A stretch of DNA of 64,000 nucleotides from Epiperipatus broadwayi (lineage: Eukaryota; Onychophora; Udeonychophora; Euonychophora; Peripatidae): positions 680,001 to 744,000 of the forward strand of contig JAQFVV010006275.1 in assembly GCA_028023455.1 (NCBI GenBank), given 5' to 3'. The notes below the pieces were generated by a model. It saw only the letters and a program-made list of their open reading frames with translations. It did not search any database and was not told the DNA's origin. Below, piece after piece: positions 32,364-44,700 of this stretch. The position numbers and the translations under genes are program-made. Position 1 is the first letter of the stretch, and each line of letters starts with the position of its first letter.

Positions 32364-33275
32364 ATGAAGAAGTATGTGAGATATGCAATTAAATTTATGA
32401 AGAAGAGTAAAGCTCCTGGTAATGATGGAATTATAAGCGATATATTAAAAGAAGCAGGTGAAGAAATAGAAATTTTTTTGGCAAAGTTATATACCAAATG
32501 TCTAAATAATAAAGATATACCAGATGATTGGAAGAATGCAGTATTAATATTAATACATAAAAAAGATGATAAAGAAAATATTATAAATTACAGACCTATC
32601 AGTTTTATACAATTTTTTACCAATATAATTACTATTCATCTACAGAGAACATTAGATTTCAACCAGCTAAAAGAACAAGCTTGATTTAAAAGTGTTTTTA
32701 GTACAGTAGATCATATCCAAGTATTGAGAGAACTTATGTAATGGACCAATGATTATGAAAGAGCTCTTCTTCTGTGATTAAAGTATTGGATCATCAAGGT
32801 ATAAACCCAGGTTATTGTCATATTCTGAATAATATTTATAAAAACGCAACAGCAATAATTAGATTGCATAATAATAATTGAGAAGGGTGTAAGACAGCAG
32901 TGCTGCAAAAAGTATTTTTTGGATTAAAATGGAAAACTAAAGCAATAAAAGTAAATGGAGATTATTTAAGTCATTTAGATTTTGGAAATGATGTAGTTGT
33001 TTTTGCAAATAATGCTTCAGAGCTTCAGGAAATGTTGCAAGAGTTATCAGATGAAAGTAAGACTAAAAGTAAATGTTAAAAAGACTAAAGTAATGTTCAA
33101 TGGATTTTCTCAAAAGATGAAAATAAAAATTGATTATGATGAGTTAGAAGTAGTTAACAATTACAAATATCTTGGTCAGATTATTATTACAGATGGAAAC
33201 TTAATGGATAAAATTAATCATAGAATTAAACTTGATTGGCATCCTTTTGGTAGAAATAATGTAATATTAAAATGA
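32364..33275 (+). pseudogene. RTE reverse transcriptase, copy C (motifs deleted)
   Basis: The frame 32364-32684 (106 residues) opens with FMKKSKAPGNDGIISDILKE and carries DDWKNAVLILIHKKDDKENI, then NYRPISF. A stop at 32682 ends it. About 50 bp holding motif A are missing near 32755-32765, and the motif B stretch is deleted near 32875-32905. Motif C reads DFGNDVVVF (near 32985), with FADD changed to FGND. The frame 32997-33275 then gives the post-RT part with NNYKYLGQIIITDGN. This copy cannot be active. Confidence 0.8.
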
Positions 33276-33742
33276 AATATGCTTATGTGTTTGAAAAGGA
33301 AGGTTTTTAATAAATGTGTTTTTATCAATTCTTACTTATGGATCCGAGACTTAATAAAAGAGCAATACAGAGATTTCAGATTACTCAAAGAAGTATGGAC
33401 AGATGCATGTTAGGAGTAACAAGAGATTGAAAACACAATACATGGTTTTGAGAACTAACAGGTGTTACTGAGATCATTGAAAGAATTAAAAGACTGGAGT
33501 GGAGTTGGTCTGGACATATTTCTAGAAGAGATGATAATAAATGGGAATTGAAATCCTAAATTGGATTTTAAGAAATTGTAAATGACTAGACAAAAACCAT
33601 GTGAGATGGATAGATGAAATAAGGAAGTGTGTAAGAGTGATGTGGAGTAGAGATATGAGAAAATGGATTGAACTTGGAGAGACTTTCATTCTGCAGTGGA
33701 TTGATAATGATTGCCGATGATGATGATGAATGTAAAAAAAGG

Positions 33743-35289
33743 AATGGGGAAATTAAAGCATGATATAGAAATGATGACGTAGGTATTAAATAATATGTGC
33801 ATTTTAATGATGCAGAATTACATATAAATTAGTATTAGGAGGCTAAATCAGAACAATAATTTTTTTAGTAACTAATTTATTCTTGTGTATAATTTATTTT
33901 TAAAACTTAGTCTGAAAGCATTTTTGCTGTAAACTGTTTTGGACAAATAAAAGGATATATTTTGATTTTAATTTCTCATTATCCAATAACTGCCTCTTGT
34001 TTTTTTCCAGTTTTGCTATCTAGTTTATCAAGTTATCTAGAGTTTGTGAAAGTAGAAATGGTCTTATAAGAAAAGATATTCACTTTTGCTCAGTTTATGC
34101 TTCTGGCTAATTCAAGGCTGTTTGCTAATTGGAGGATGATTGAAGAGTAAAAGAAAATTAGTCGTTTATTAAAAAAAAAAAAATTAGATTATTATTGTGT
34201 TTCTGCTGTCATCATTGTTAATTAAATCTCAGATTGAAAACTTTTTTTTTAAATTCTTAATAGTCGGATAAAATCGTTCACTTATCAGCATGTAAAATGA
34301 TTTCCAAAAATTGGAGCACCCTTCTGTAGATGATCATTGTAACTGTAAAATTAGATAAATGAAAGTACAAGTATTGAATATAGAACAATCTTAAGCTTTA
34401 TCTTTTATTGAATTATAACTTTTTATGAATATAAAGCATATATATTTAAATTTATGGGTAGTAATTTTAAATGAAATTATTGCAATGTCACAAAATTTAT
34501 TTTAGATGGGAAAGTTATTCTACTAGTCACCCATTTTGTTTTTAAATGTGTAATCAGTAAATCTAAGGAACAAAGTCTTTGTTTCACAAATTAGCAAACT
34601 AAGTTTTTAAAAACTAATTATGAACTTGTCAATATCAAAGCATTCCTTATTTTTATCACTTAAATTCTGGTAGTAGAAATATGATATATATATATGCATT
34701 GTTTAAATCATTTTAAATATACTGACAAATTTAAAAAAATGCATTTAATAATGTCATGCAAATGAAGATTTTATATATAAAAATGAAAAAGGAAAAAGAT
34801 ATTTATTTAAATGAAAACTTTAGATTCAAGCTTATTAATAATTAAAAGTCAATATTTTAATTTAAATAATTATGTTTCAAATTTTCTAAAATAGTTTGAT
34901 CACTCCACCCACCACACTCCCGTGATAAATCTTTTATCAAATCCCCGTTAAGCATTATCTTTATAAATAGTACCATTATTCCTTGTCAAAATTTTGTCGA
35001 CAATAAATATTTCAAACTGCTTTGGGAGCAATTATAAATTACTCCCATATACTAGGTTAAAAAGTTTATGAATAAAAGACCATTCAAATGATTGAGGAAT
35101 CAATGACTTGATGATATTGTAATAATAATATACAAATAGTTTTATATATAATGATAACTAGAGAAGATGAAATTATTTGTAAGAATTTCCATATGTTAAA
35201 GTAGAAGAGCTCAAAAAGTAACTGTGATGCCGTGGATAGCAAAATCACAATAGACAGAAAAATCAAAAAATTTCCCAAACCTCTCTCCG
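33743..35289. other. AT-rich stretch, no gene seen
   Basis: CTCTTGTTTTTTTCCAG at 33994-34010 looks like a splice acceptor but no open exon or donor follows it. Confidence 0.4.
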
Positions 35290-35355
35290 AATTTTAAATC
35301 TCGCGGGTAAAAAAAAAAAATGATTCTCTGATGGATTAATCACGCCAGTCATTTG

Positions 35356-35369
35356 GTTGCCATGACAAC
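35356..35369. promoter_or_regulatory. RFX X-box
   Basis: GTTGCCATGACAAC matches every position of the X-box consensus GTHNYYATRRNAAC bound by RFX transcription factors. It is a nearly perfect palindrome. In animals, X-boxes close to start sites typically mark ciliary and intraflagellar-transport genes. Confidence 0.7.
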
Positions 35370-35392
35370 GTTGTCATGCAAAAAAATCGCCG

Positions 35393-35414
35393 ATGTCTAC
35401 CGGAAGGGAAATCG
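35393..35414 (+). CDS. Candidate first coding exon (partial) of a host gene
   Basis: ATGTCTACCGGAAGGGAAAT then CG runs straight into the splice donor GTAAGT (35415-35420), encoding MSTGREI plus the first base of a Gly/Val/Ala/Asp/Glu-type codon (phase 1). The ATG lies 24 bp after the X-box and has G at -1 and CC at -3/-2, an acceptable context. The exon could instead be wholly 5' UTR with translation starting later. I could not find a matching second exon in the remaining 28 kb, so the product is unknown. A plus-strand host gene with a very long first intron is inferred. Confidence 0.35.
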
Positions 35415-35460
35415 GTAAGTGTAATACGTCATCGGTTGAATAATCTGGAAGTACGGTTTA

Positions 35461-37017
35461 AAAGTATTGCTATCAAAAGGTTTGTGAGAATTATATTGTT
35501 AAAGAATATATATTGAAGAAATGAGGGAATACTTTTTCAATTGTAAAGATTATGCAGTTGGTGCCATAAAACTTGCTTTATGATAATTACATATATAATT
35601 TTCAATGATTTTATCTATTGAAAAAGCTTATGTGCATAGTATAAGGTTTTTTAAACTAAACATTTATTGAAAAGTTTTTATAATCAGTATATCATTTCCT
35701 CCAGGCACTTCAGATTTTTGTTATCTATTTGTAAGCACTATTTTTTTTTTATTTGTTATATATGATTAGAATTCTTCTGTTCTTTATGTGTTAGTTACTA
35801 TTTTAAATTTTAATATTAATTTTTAAGAGAATCCAATTTATCTCATTTAATAATTAGAAAAATAGCATGGAATACAATTCATAATGGATGCATAAGTGTA
35901 TGATAATTTTTGAATTTATATATATTTACCTCCATATTTTTTATGACCCTATGGTAGAATCAAGGGATCTCACTATTCCAATTAATGTTGTGTTAGTTGT
36001 AATTGAAAAATGTTCCAAATTGTTGATAGGTTCATTTTTCTTAAGAGTATATACATATTTTGAATTATAATATACATTGTTTGATATTTCTGGATTGTAT
36101 ATGCTTTTCTTATATGTATAGGTATTGTGATGTTTTGAATTATACTTATTAGTTTATGTACCAATTACATGATTTCATTAGAACTCCTAAATTACACATC
36201 ATAATCTCACAAACTATTACACTAATTAAGAAGATATTAAACTGATTCTTTTCATTTGAAAGCTTTATAAAATATATATTCGTAATAGTTCAAAAAATGT
36301 TAAAAACATTTTTACATCAAAACAGATTTGAATTTGTAATAAAGAAAATGTATTTAAAGCTGAACATTTTCAATACTGAGTACTATCAAAATCATAGCAT
36401 TATGTGATTAAAGGAAATTGAGATTTAGATTTAACTGCTTGGGACTAAGCTGCCATATTGAATTTTTTAAAATACTGGCCTGAGACACAATTTTCACAAT
36501 AACTTCAGTGTTAATTATGTTAGAGCAAAAACAATTACATTGCTAGAAACTAGAAAAATTAAGGAAAACAATAAGCATAAAATAAATAGTGATAACTATA
36601 TAAAAAAATAATGAAAAAAAGAAAATTTCACATCCGAAATAATTATTATTTTATTGTTTGTTCATAATTTGGAAATTAACATTAACTAAAATTCAAATTA
36701 CATCTTCAGTGATAATTTCTTATTATTCCTCACAAAATTATCTTTCTAAACATGTATAACATGTCTTACCTGAAATAATCCACAGTTTCACAATCTCCAA
36801 AAAAAGTCGGATATTACTTCTTCATTTTTATTTTGTACTCCAAATGTTCTAAATGTCAAAGGCATCTATAAAGAAAGATTCATCCTAGTAAAGGATACAA
36901 AAGAAATCATCATAGCAATTGGCTTCTTGTCTATCTAAAACTAGAAATTGTAGGCTACTATCTATATCACTGATAAAATGAGTTTCATCTCTTCATTTTA
37001 TATTTTTTTGTGTACAT
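35461..37017. other. AT-rich stretch, no gene seen
   Basis: Nothing recognisable. If 35393 starts a gene, this is intron. Confidence 0.35.
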
Positions 37018-37113
37018 CAGTGATGTTTATATTTTGTATGGACACCAGTGATGTTTATATTATTTATGCACAAAAGTGATGTTTATATTCTTTATGCACA
37101 GAAGTGATGCTAT
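37018..37113 (+). repeat. 28-bp tandem array
   Basis: About 3.4 units at an exact 28-bp period (starts 37018, 37046, 37074, 37102) with core AGTGATGTTTATATT. Confidence 0.9.
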
Positions 37114-40100
37114 CTTGTTACATTTATTGTATCACATAGATGTAATTTATTTGCATAAAGTCCATTTGTTAGGTATAGACTTGAAAATAATGGTATGAAA
37201 CATATAGCAAAACCAGAGTGACTCCAAAGCATGAACAAGAATAAACATAAACAAGAATCAGAATTTGATTATATGCTTGCATATGCGATCTTTGTATACA
37301 TTTGATTATTAGTTTTATAACTCATTACTTGTAAACACAAACATATTATATAAACATAATTATAATAATAAAAAATTATTAAACTTTTTGAAAATCATTA
37401 TTTTTATAAAAATAAGTGAATTGGTGTAGGTAGAACTTTAGAAAATTACAATAGATATGAATTCTATATGAGCATAAATAAATATATAACTACAAACTAA
37501 CACACACTAATTACAAACTAAAATTAATAAAAAAGATAATTTTTTCAAAAAAATTTTAAAAAAATTTAAAAATTTTACTTACGAGTATTACATTGAAACT
37601 CTATTGTAGGCCCTGTTTGTGAATAACACCAGAGAAATTTTCACTTGCAGGCCATAAACTATTTTTTGTCTTTTATCGCTTCATGATAATTACAAAAATT
37701 ATCAAAAAAACAAAAAAATTAAATACTGTGGTCGATTAAAACTACTGCCAAAAATCCGAGTTTTAACCAATATTTTTGAGGTAGAGATCGTTGGAATCAC
37801 CCATCATTAAGCTATCAAATGCCTGTATTTTGGTTGACAACATACTTATACTTTTTACATCAGTAAAGAAAAAAACAATCATGTCATCCTTCAAGCGCTG
37901 AAAGAGCGCATGCAGCACCAACAGAACTCAAAAAGTTAAACTTATTTTTGAATATTAAATAATAAATTATCATAAAACTGAATGATGAAAGTTGTCACTA
38001 CATGTACCATTTTTTACAAAGAGGGATGCTAGATTTCTTTTTATTAATGGCGTGATGATATTTAGCTATTGACCACCCTCCACCTTTCTTTTTCTGTTCT
38101 CTCTCAAAACAAACAGTGTCATCCATAGGGCTATCTAAAGTTATGCCCTGATTGTATTCTGATCCAAGAAAATGGAAGAGTATTCAATGCTTTTCTTGGC
38201 CCAGTTATGCAGATATTTATGCTGGGCAAGTCTTGTAGATAAATTAGCTCGGTTTTACCATGTAAGGCTTCAAGTAATTAGGTTCTTTGCAATTAATTTT
38301 GTATACAATTTGTTATGAAGCCTCTCTAGTTGCTTTGTCTTACATATTATTTAATAATTTATTTAAAGGTAGAGTCAAACAAAAACTGATATTGTATTTA
38401 TTAGTGCAAATGTTTTAATTTGTGTATGAGTTTCAAAATATAAGGGAGACTAGACCATTGTTATTATCAGGTTGAATATTTGTAGGATGTAAGATTTGTT
38501 AAAAAAATTCTTGATAATTGTGGTTATTTTTTTAGAATTGCACCCAATGTTTATTAGAACTTTAGTATATATATATATATCAATTTTTCTTCGTCAATCA
38601 GCCTAGAATATATATTCAGAATGATTTTGTTTTTTAAATTAAACATAGCTCATTGTATATCTAAACAAAGGGAGTAAATCACTCTTCTTCAAGCTATGAA
38701 TGAATTCTAAAAGTTGAACAAAGGATCAAGAATAGAATGAATCCACCTGTTGTATGAGATCTAATGTTTATAAGCATACCTTCTTTAACATTTGGTAATT
38801 CAGAGTAAAAATTAATGCTGCCAGATGGAATATGGCAATTAATCATTATTAAACTGATAATCAATTATATATATATGGCCAATCTTCATTTCTCATATGA
38901 TATAGAGGATAAACAACTTATTATCATGACTTTCCTTATAAATCTTGTGTGATTATGTATCAGTTATTTCAACTTCTAAACTCATTTGAAAAATGGAAGT
39001 TGTTCCTGATTTATATATATTGTAACTAAAACAAATCTGATAGCAATTTGAATTAGTTATATTACAAAGTGGCATGAAAAAAAATTGTTTAATAAAAAGC
39101 TCATCAAAATTGAGTGATAAATATACAAAATTAAAAGAAAATTTAGTTTATGCATTTTGTCATATTATTAAATATGTACTTTGTAATATATAAGAAACAA
39201 TAAAATGATAAATGCACTGTAAAGAAAGGAAAATTGTTTTGATATGTGCAGGAAATTTGAGTTGCATAGTTATAAAAATTTTAAATGTTTTGTAGCTTTT
39301 CCCAATTGTTTTTTAAATTGATTTTAATTAAATAATTTGTCAATTCCTGAAGTAAATTTGATGGCAGATCTAAAAATGATATTTAAAATTAAGCATTAAT
39401 GAAAATAAAGTTATCATTCAAATTTTAAAAGTGGATGACAGTTTTTTTTTTCTTTCACTAACTAATGTAAACAAAGAAAGAGAAAAAAACTTTTTTCTTT
39501 CGTGTACTTATCAAATCATGATATAATTTTAAAATAACTGCAAAATTATTTGTTCCTATGTCATATTGTGAAGGAAATAAAGAAAATGTTTTCTAAAAAG
39601 TATGTTGTTGTAAAGAAGCAGAAATCAAACCCTATATTTAGCTGGTAATAAATCTGTTATTTGGAAAACATGTTGTTAAACAACATCAAGTAAGGTATAA
39701 AGAGTCCTGTCCAGGCAGTCTACTCTAATCTATTTGAAGATTCAACTTAAGAAACAATGTTGCGATGATACAATGCTAGAGAAACCACTGATTAAAACTT
39801 TTCCACTGCAACTTGGATACCTGTATTTTTCTGACTGTATTTTTTATACCCCAGTTATAATATCAAATATGATAACTTTATTTAAAAGCTACTATGTGTG
39901 ACTAGGCAACAAAAATCCACATCAGTTAAAACACCTGAAAAATGCAATTGGATCCAGAAGCAATTGCTGAAGTTTTTTAAAACTAGCCATTGCCTGCATT
40001 AATAATGCCATGAGGAAAGAAGTGGACAATGCCGTAAAATTATCCAAGACCTACTAATACTAGGCCCTATCTAACATCACCAATGCTACTGTATATCCCA

Positions 40101-43100
40101 TCTATCATCACCAGTGCATCAGAAGGATAAGTATCATCTTTGGAGGAATTAATGAAGACATTTGTAAAAATAGTAAAATGTACTTGCAGAAATTCGTGGT
40201 TTGGAACTATTTAAATATTTCATGTGGTAAGATCTTATCATTATAGATATTATAAAGCCTTAAACTTAAATTTAAAATATCTTATTATTATATTTAGTAA
40301 TTTGTATACATATTAATAGTTGTGAGTATATACACAACATTTTCATATATTTTGTGTTAATAAATTATGTCATTTTTTTATTAATCCATTTAGTTTATGT
40401 TTGCTTATCTAACTCGATCCAAACATTGTCTTTTTAACATTCAATATGCTAGTAATATCCACAACTCTGATAAATCATGCAATCTACTGGGGAACATACA
40501 AATATTGTAGTAATAATTTGTAAATGATAATGATTAAATATTAATAATTTTTCAAAAGTAAACTTTTTATTTAGAAGATTTGGTGCCTGAGAGGTTCATT
40601 TTTTTATTTTATTTTATTGTAACTGAAAAACAAATAAAATACTTTTTAGGGTACTTGTACTTATGTTATAAATGTTTGTCACCATGTTTATTAATATTAT
40701 ATATATTTGAATTGAAACTTTTTTTTTATTAACCATTCAACTTTCCTCTAATATAAATATTTATTTGGAATCAAAAAATGTACTGTTATATATATGTATT
40801 TCTTGGTTCAAATCTGAATTACTATTACAATATATATTGTAACTTAAATAAAAATCAGTAGTAATTTTATAAAATGGAACCTGAGGGGAAAATGCTGACA
40901 AATATCATAATAAACTAGTCATTTCAGGTATCTGGCATATTTCAAGCCCTAGTTGGGCAGCCATTGCCATTGTAACCTAAATAAAAAGTATCCTGTAGTG
41001 GGTGAGAGTCATTGGTAATTTAATAAAAATATTTCAAAATAAATCCAACAGTATTTTACCCACTTTTTATCTCTAGTTTTATTCTATTAAGTGAATACTA
41101 TGTGAATATGGTCTATCAGGGTCCACTAGATTAGATAAATCTAGACAGTTATATTTTATACCTACTTACAAATGTACCAGATTTGAACCCCTTTTGGTAC
41201 CTTATTTATAACCGGATGTAGAATTTAGTATTTTATGACCATATCACATTTGCATTAACATTAAGAAAAACAAAAACATACTTATGCTTTAGTTGTGCAT
41301 ATAAAATTTGTCAGACACATTACTACTTAGATTTTAATATCATAAATACATTTCAACATTTTCATAAGTCTTGCTAGCTCATATCAAACACTATCGATTT
41401 TTGGTGGCAAGTCACTCAGCCTTGAATGATGTTGATGATCGGAATAGTGGTTATTATCTTATAATGACTCACAAATGATAAACAAATACAGTGAAAATCA
41501 TTATTTATCTATGGCCATTAAACACATTTATCTAGATCAATAATTTAAAACATGATGATGACAATGATACTTCCATCCACAGCTTTAGAACTAATGCCTA
41601 ACGCAAAATTTAACTTTTATAAATTCATAATTATTTGCCTAACTTTAGTATATCTAAATTAGAACTTAACCCTTAATACTCAACAGTGATGATGAATGAT
41701 CATAACTAATAAAGCAATGAATATTTTTAATAAAGATAGCCTCTTTTAATAAAACAAATTAACATTTATTACTGGACTACTAAAATATACATATTGTTTA
41801 AAGATATAGATGAAAATTTATATGAATAACAATGATGAATTATTTATATTTAAATCACAATATTAATAATTTTAAACTCTTCCCCCTTTCCTTTTAATGA
41901 CAGTATCCAATATTTATGTCATAATATAATGTTTGTGCATCAATTTGGACTTAAAATTTATATCCAAACAAAAATATTTCATTAAAAAAAATAAACACTC
42001 TTTGCACACACATACTTGTGTAACCTTATAAATTTAAATATAAAGTAAAATGATTAATTAGAAAAAGGTTAGTCAGATTCTAGAGAGAGATAAAAGCATT
42101 TACAGAAATAAACTTTAGATTACCTATCTCCTCTCTAAGTGATTGAGGTCACTAATCGTTATTTTAAAAAAAATCTAACTCCTCTAATGCTATCTTTCTA
42201 TCACTTTCAACATTCAAGCAACACAGCTATATGTGTGGAAATATAATCAAATTAGTGTGTGTGTATAGTGGATCTTCATTATGAATAAAATATTATTAAA
42301 CAAAAAAAACTTAACAAATTGACCCGCAATAATTCATTTCACAAAATAAAATACATCAATAAGTGGATACATATAATAATTTTAGAATACATAAAATCAT
42401 CAATACTGTACTAGCTATTTTTACTGAAACTGCTTTTACTCGATTTTGGTTTTAAAATTCAGAGATAATAAAAAAAGAATTTTGATATTAAAAATTTTGT
42501 TAATAGTCCCTGATATAATAAAAAAGAAAATATATAATTAAAATTTATAATACCAGTCTTTTTTAACTCTCTTGAGGCACGCATTTTCCAAGAGTTCAAA
42601 TTCAGCTTGTTGAATGTTTATAAATTTGGCAGCAACCACATACACCAATCTGTAACATCCTGGAACAGTTCTATTCTTTCTTGGCTTGGGATTGCAATTA
42701 TTTTATTGTGATGATGATGGTGAAGTTATTTGCTTCCATAGGAACCATTTGACACTAGAATTGTTTCTTCATTTCCTTTCAGCATACTTATTTTAATAGA
42801 TTACGGATATTTGCTATTTTTCCTATTTTTATCATTTTGCTGGGTTTAAACTCAGTCATTGGCATAACTGAAATAGCATGGTTTAACACTTTTCAGTAGT
42901 TTACTTATTTTCATTTTTGATTTAAAATGCAGGTGAGCAATCAGTTTTTTCTATCCCATTTTTCACAATGTGTGTAATACTTTGGGCTCAGACCCTTTTA
43001 TTGGCTAATGGATGGCTGGATCAGCCAGATGAAACATATATGTATTCAGCCTGACATTAGGCTATATGCAAGTTTCCAAACAAATATATATAAAATGACA

Positions 43101-43201
43101 ATTTAACTTGTTTGCACTTCACAGTTTCCTTTATATTTCTCCCTCTCCAAGTGATTGCCAGCCTTTTTATATCACTGAGTCTTTTCCAGACCACCCAGAT
43201 A
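37114..43201. other. Featureless AT-rich DNA
   Basis: No supported gene. A TATA-like GTATAAAGAGTCC near 39693 precedes a less AT-rich ~500 bp without an open frame. Short (AT)n runs occur near 38570 and 38865. Confidence 0.4.
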
Positions 43202-43383
43202 GAAAACCTGATTTTTATTAGCCAAACCATCTGATTAAAACTGATCATCTGCTTTCAATTTACTGTTGATAAGAAATCCAAACTAATAGATAGAAACACC
43301 TGATGTTTATTAGTTAAACCATCTAATTTAAAATGAATCATCTGTTTCAAATTTACTGTTGGTAAAAAAAACCAGACTAATAA
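43202..43383 (+). repeat. 91-bp tandem duplication
   Basis: Two units (43202-43292 and 43293-43383) share AAACCATCT, TTCAATTTACTGTTG-like and ACTAATA blocks in order, with moderate divergence. Confidence 0.85.
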
Positions 43384-44700
43384 TTAACTTGTCTGGAAGG
43401 AATCCATTACCTTAATGGCCATCACACCTTTGTCTCATATCTAGTCTTATAAAATGTAATTACTTTTTTTAATTATCACCGATTTAAAGATTTTTAGCTA
43501 TATTGCCAACTGAAATTCTAACCTTGTGAGTTTAATTAACATATCATATAATTCTTTATTACAATAGAGCCTTTGAAATCTTAAAATGATTTTAACAGAA
43601 TTTTTCTTTTAACATATGTGTAGCTGTAAATTTATTTATGTAAAATATAAGCACACACTCAGATATTCACACTTTCAGAAAAACTTGCCTATCAAAAATA
43701 ATCTGAATGATTTTTGCAAACTATAACTTAATATTCAAAACTAACTTTATCAAAACTATTAAACTCAAACTATTGTCATAGAAAAAAGAAATGACAGAAA
43801 TTTAGCAAATATAGATTAATTTTTGAAGAAAGTTAATAATCAAAATCAGAAAATGATTAACTGAATAGTTTGTGTCCACAAATAACTGTCTATATGTGTT
43901 CTAATCCTAACTTTTAAAAATAACTATTAAATAATTCAAGGTTTTATCAATACAAAGAGTATAAATATTTTCCCCACTCTCTTTCTCACCTAGGATTTTG
44001 GGACTTGATCTGGTAGGGTTTAAACTTGTGTGCCCTACAGCTTCCCTTCCTATATAAGAATATGTGATGATTTTTTTTATGCACATTACTACAATTTATC
44101 CACAGGCTAAATTGAAATGTGCACAATATATAATAAAAATTTCACTGATTGGATAGCTTAGCTGTGCATAGATGTAATAGATTATTTGTTTGCAGTCTAG
44201 TGTTTAATATTTATCAATTTATGCATACTGAAGTGAAGATGATATTTGGGTTAGTATTGTATATATTTGTGATAGGATTATCATGTTATCAGTAGTAGGT
44301 GTGAAATAAAGATAAAGTAGATCTCACTGTTAAAAAAATTGGTTGCTTATAGGAATCATATTTTATTGCAAAAATACTACAAGACTATTTTTGTTTGTTG
44401 TATTCAAAATTTCAAGGTGATTAGTTTTAATTAAAAAAGTGTGTGTCAGATGTATTCAAGTTACCAGTGGCAGACAATGTAGTATTCTTCATAGATAAAT
44501 GTTAACTACGAATAAGCAATAAACAGTGCTTGACAATGACTATATTTTATTATCTTGTAGGATAAAAATGTTGGTTCATCAAAGCCTTTATCTCCTTTCT
44601 ATCTTCTTTATTTTAATGTTTTTAGTCTATTAAACAGAAGTCTCAATTTTTTCTTCAAATTCTTAGATATCAATTCCTTACATGATATATATATATATAT
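43384..44700. other. AT-rich stretch, no gene seen
   Basis: Ends in a short (AT)n run at about 44683-44700. Confidence 0.4.

Larger units (their letters stand above)
30668..33729 (+). mobile_element. RTE-type retrotransposon, copy C
   Basis: About 3.06 kb from GGCTGCAAAAAGAAGTTTGC to the GATGATGATGATGA tail. The flanks AATATAAAGAAGG (left, about 30657) and AATGTAAAAAAAGG (right, about 33729) may be a diverged target duplication. It is colinear with copy B through leader, endonuclease, linker, RT and C-terminal region, with internal deletions that remove two RT motifs. Confidence 0.88.
35290..35460 (+). promoter_or_regulatory. Candidate host promoter with CpG-retaining patch
   Basis: This ~170-bp stretch holds about a dozen CpG dinucleotides, while the surrounding kilobases have almost none. 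It contains CTCGCGGG, an X-box (35356-35369), CCGGAAG (ETS-type, 35399-35405), and TACGTCATCGG (CRE-like, 35426-35436). Next to these is an ATG and a strong splice donor. In a CpG-depleted genome this is how an unmethylated promoter looks. It is not part of any repeat seen in the window. Confidence 0.6.

Noticed and set aside
33994-34080. Strong splice-acceptor-like sequence
   Set aside because: The following DNA has stops in all frames within short distance and no donor.
35084-35278. Minus-strand hydrophobic frame opposite the candidate promoter (bidirectional gene)
   Set aside because: Composition is explained by AT-rich DNA read as Phe/Leu/Ile; there is no ATG in good context or splice donor.
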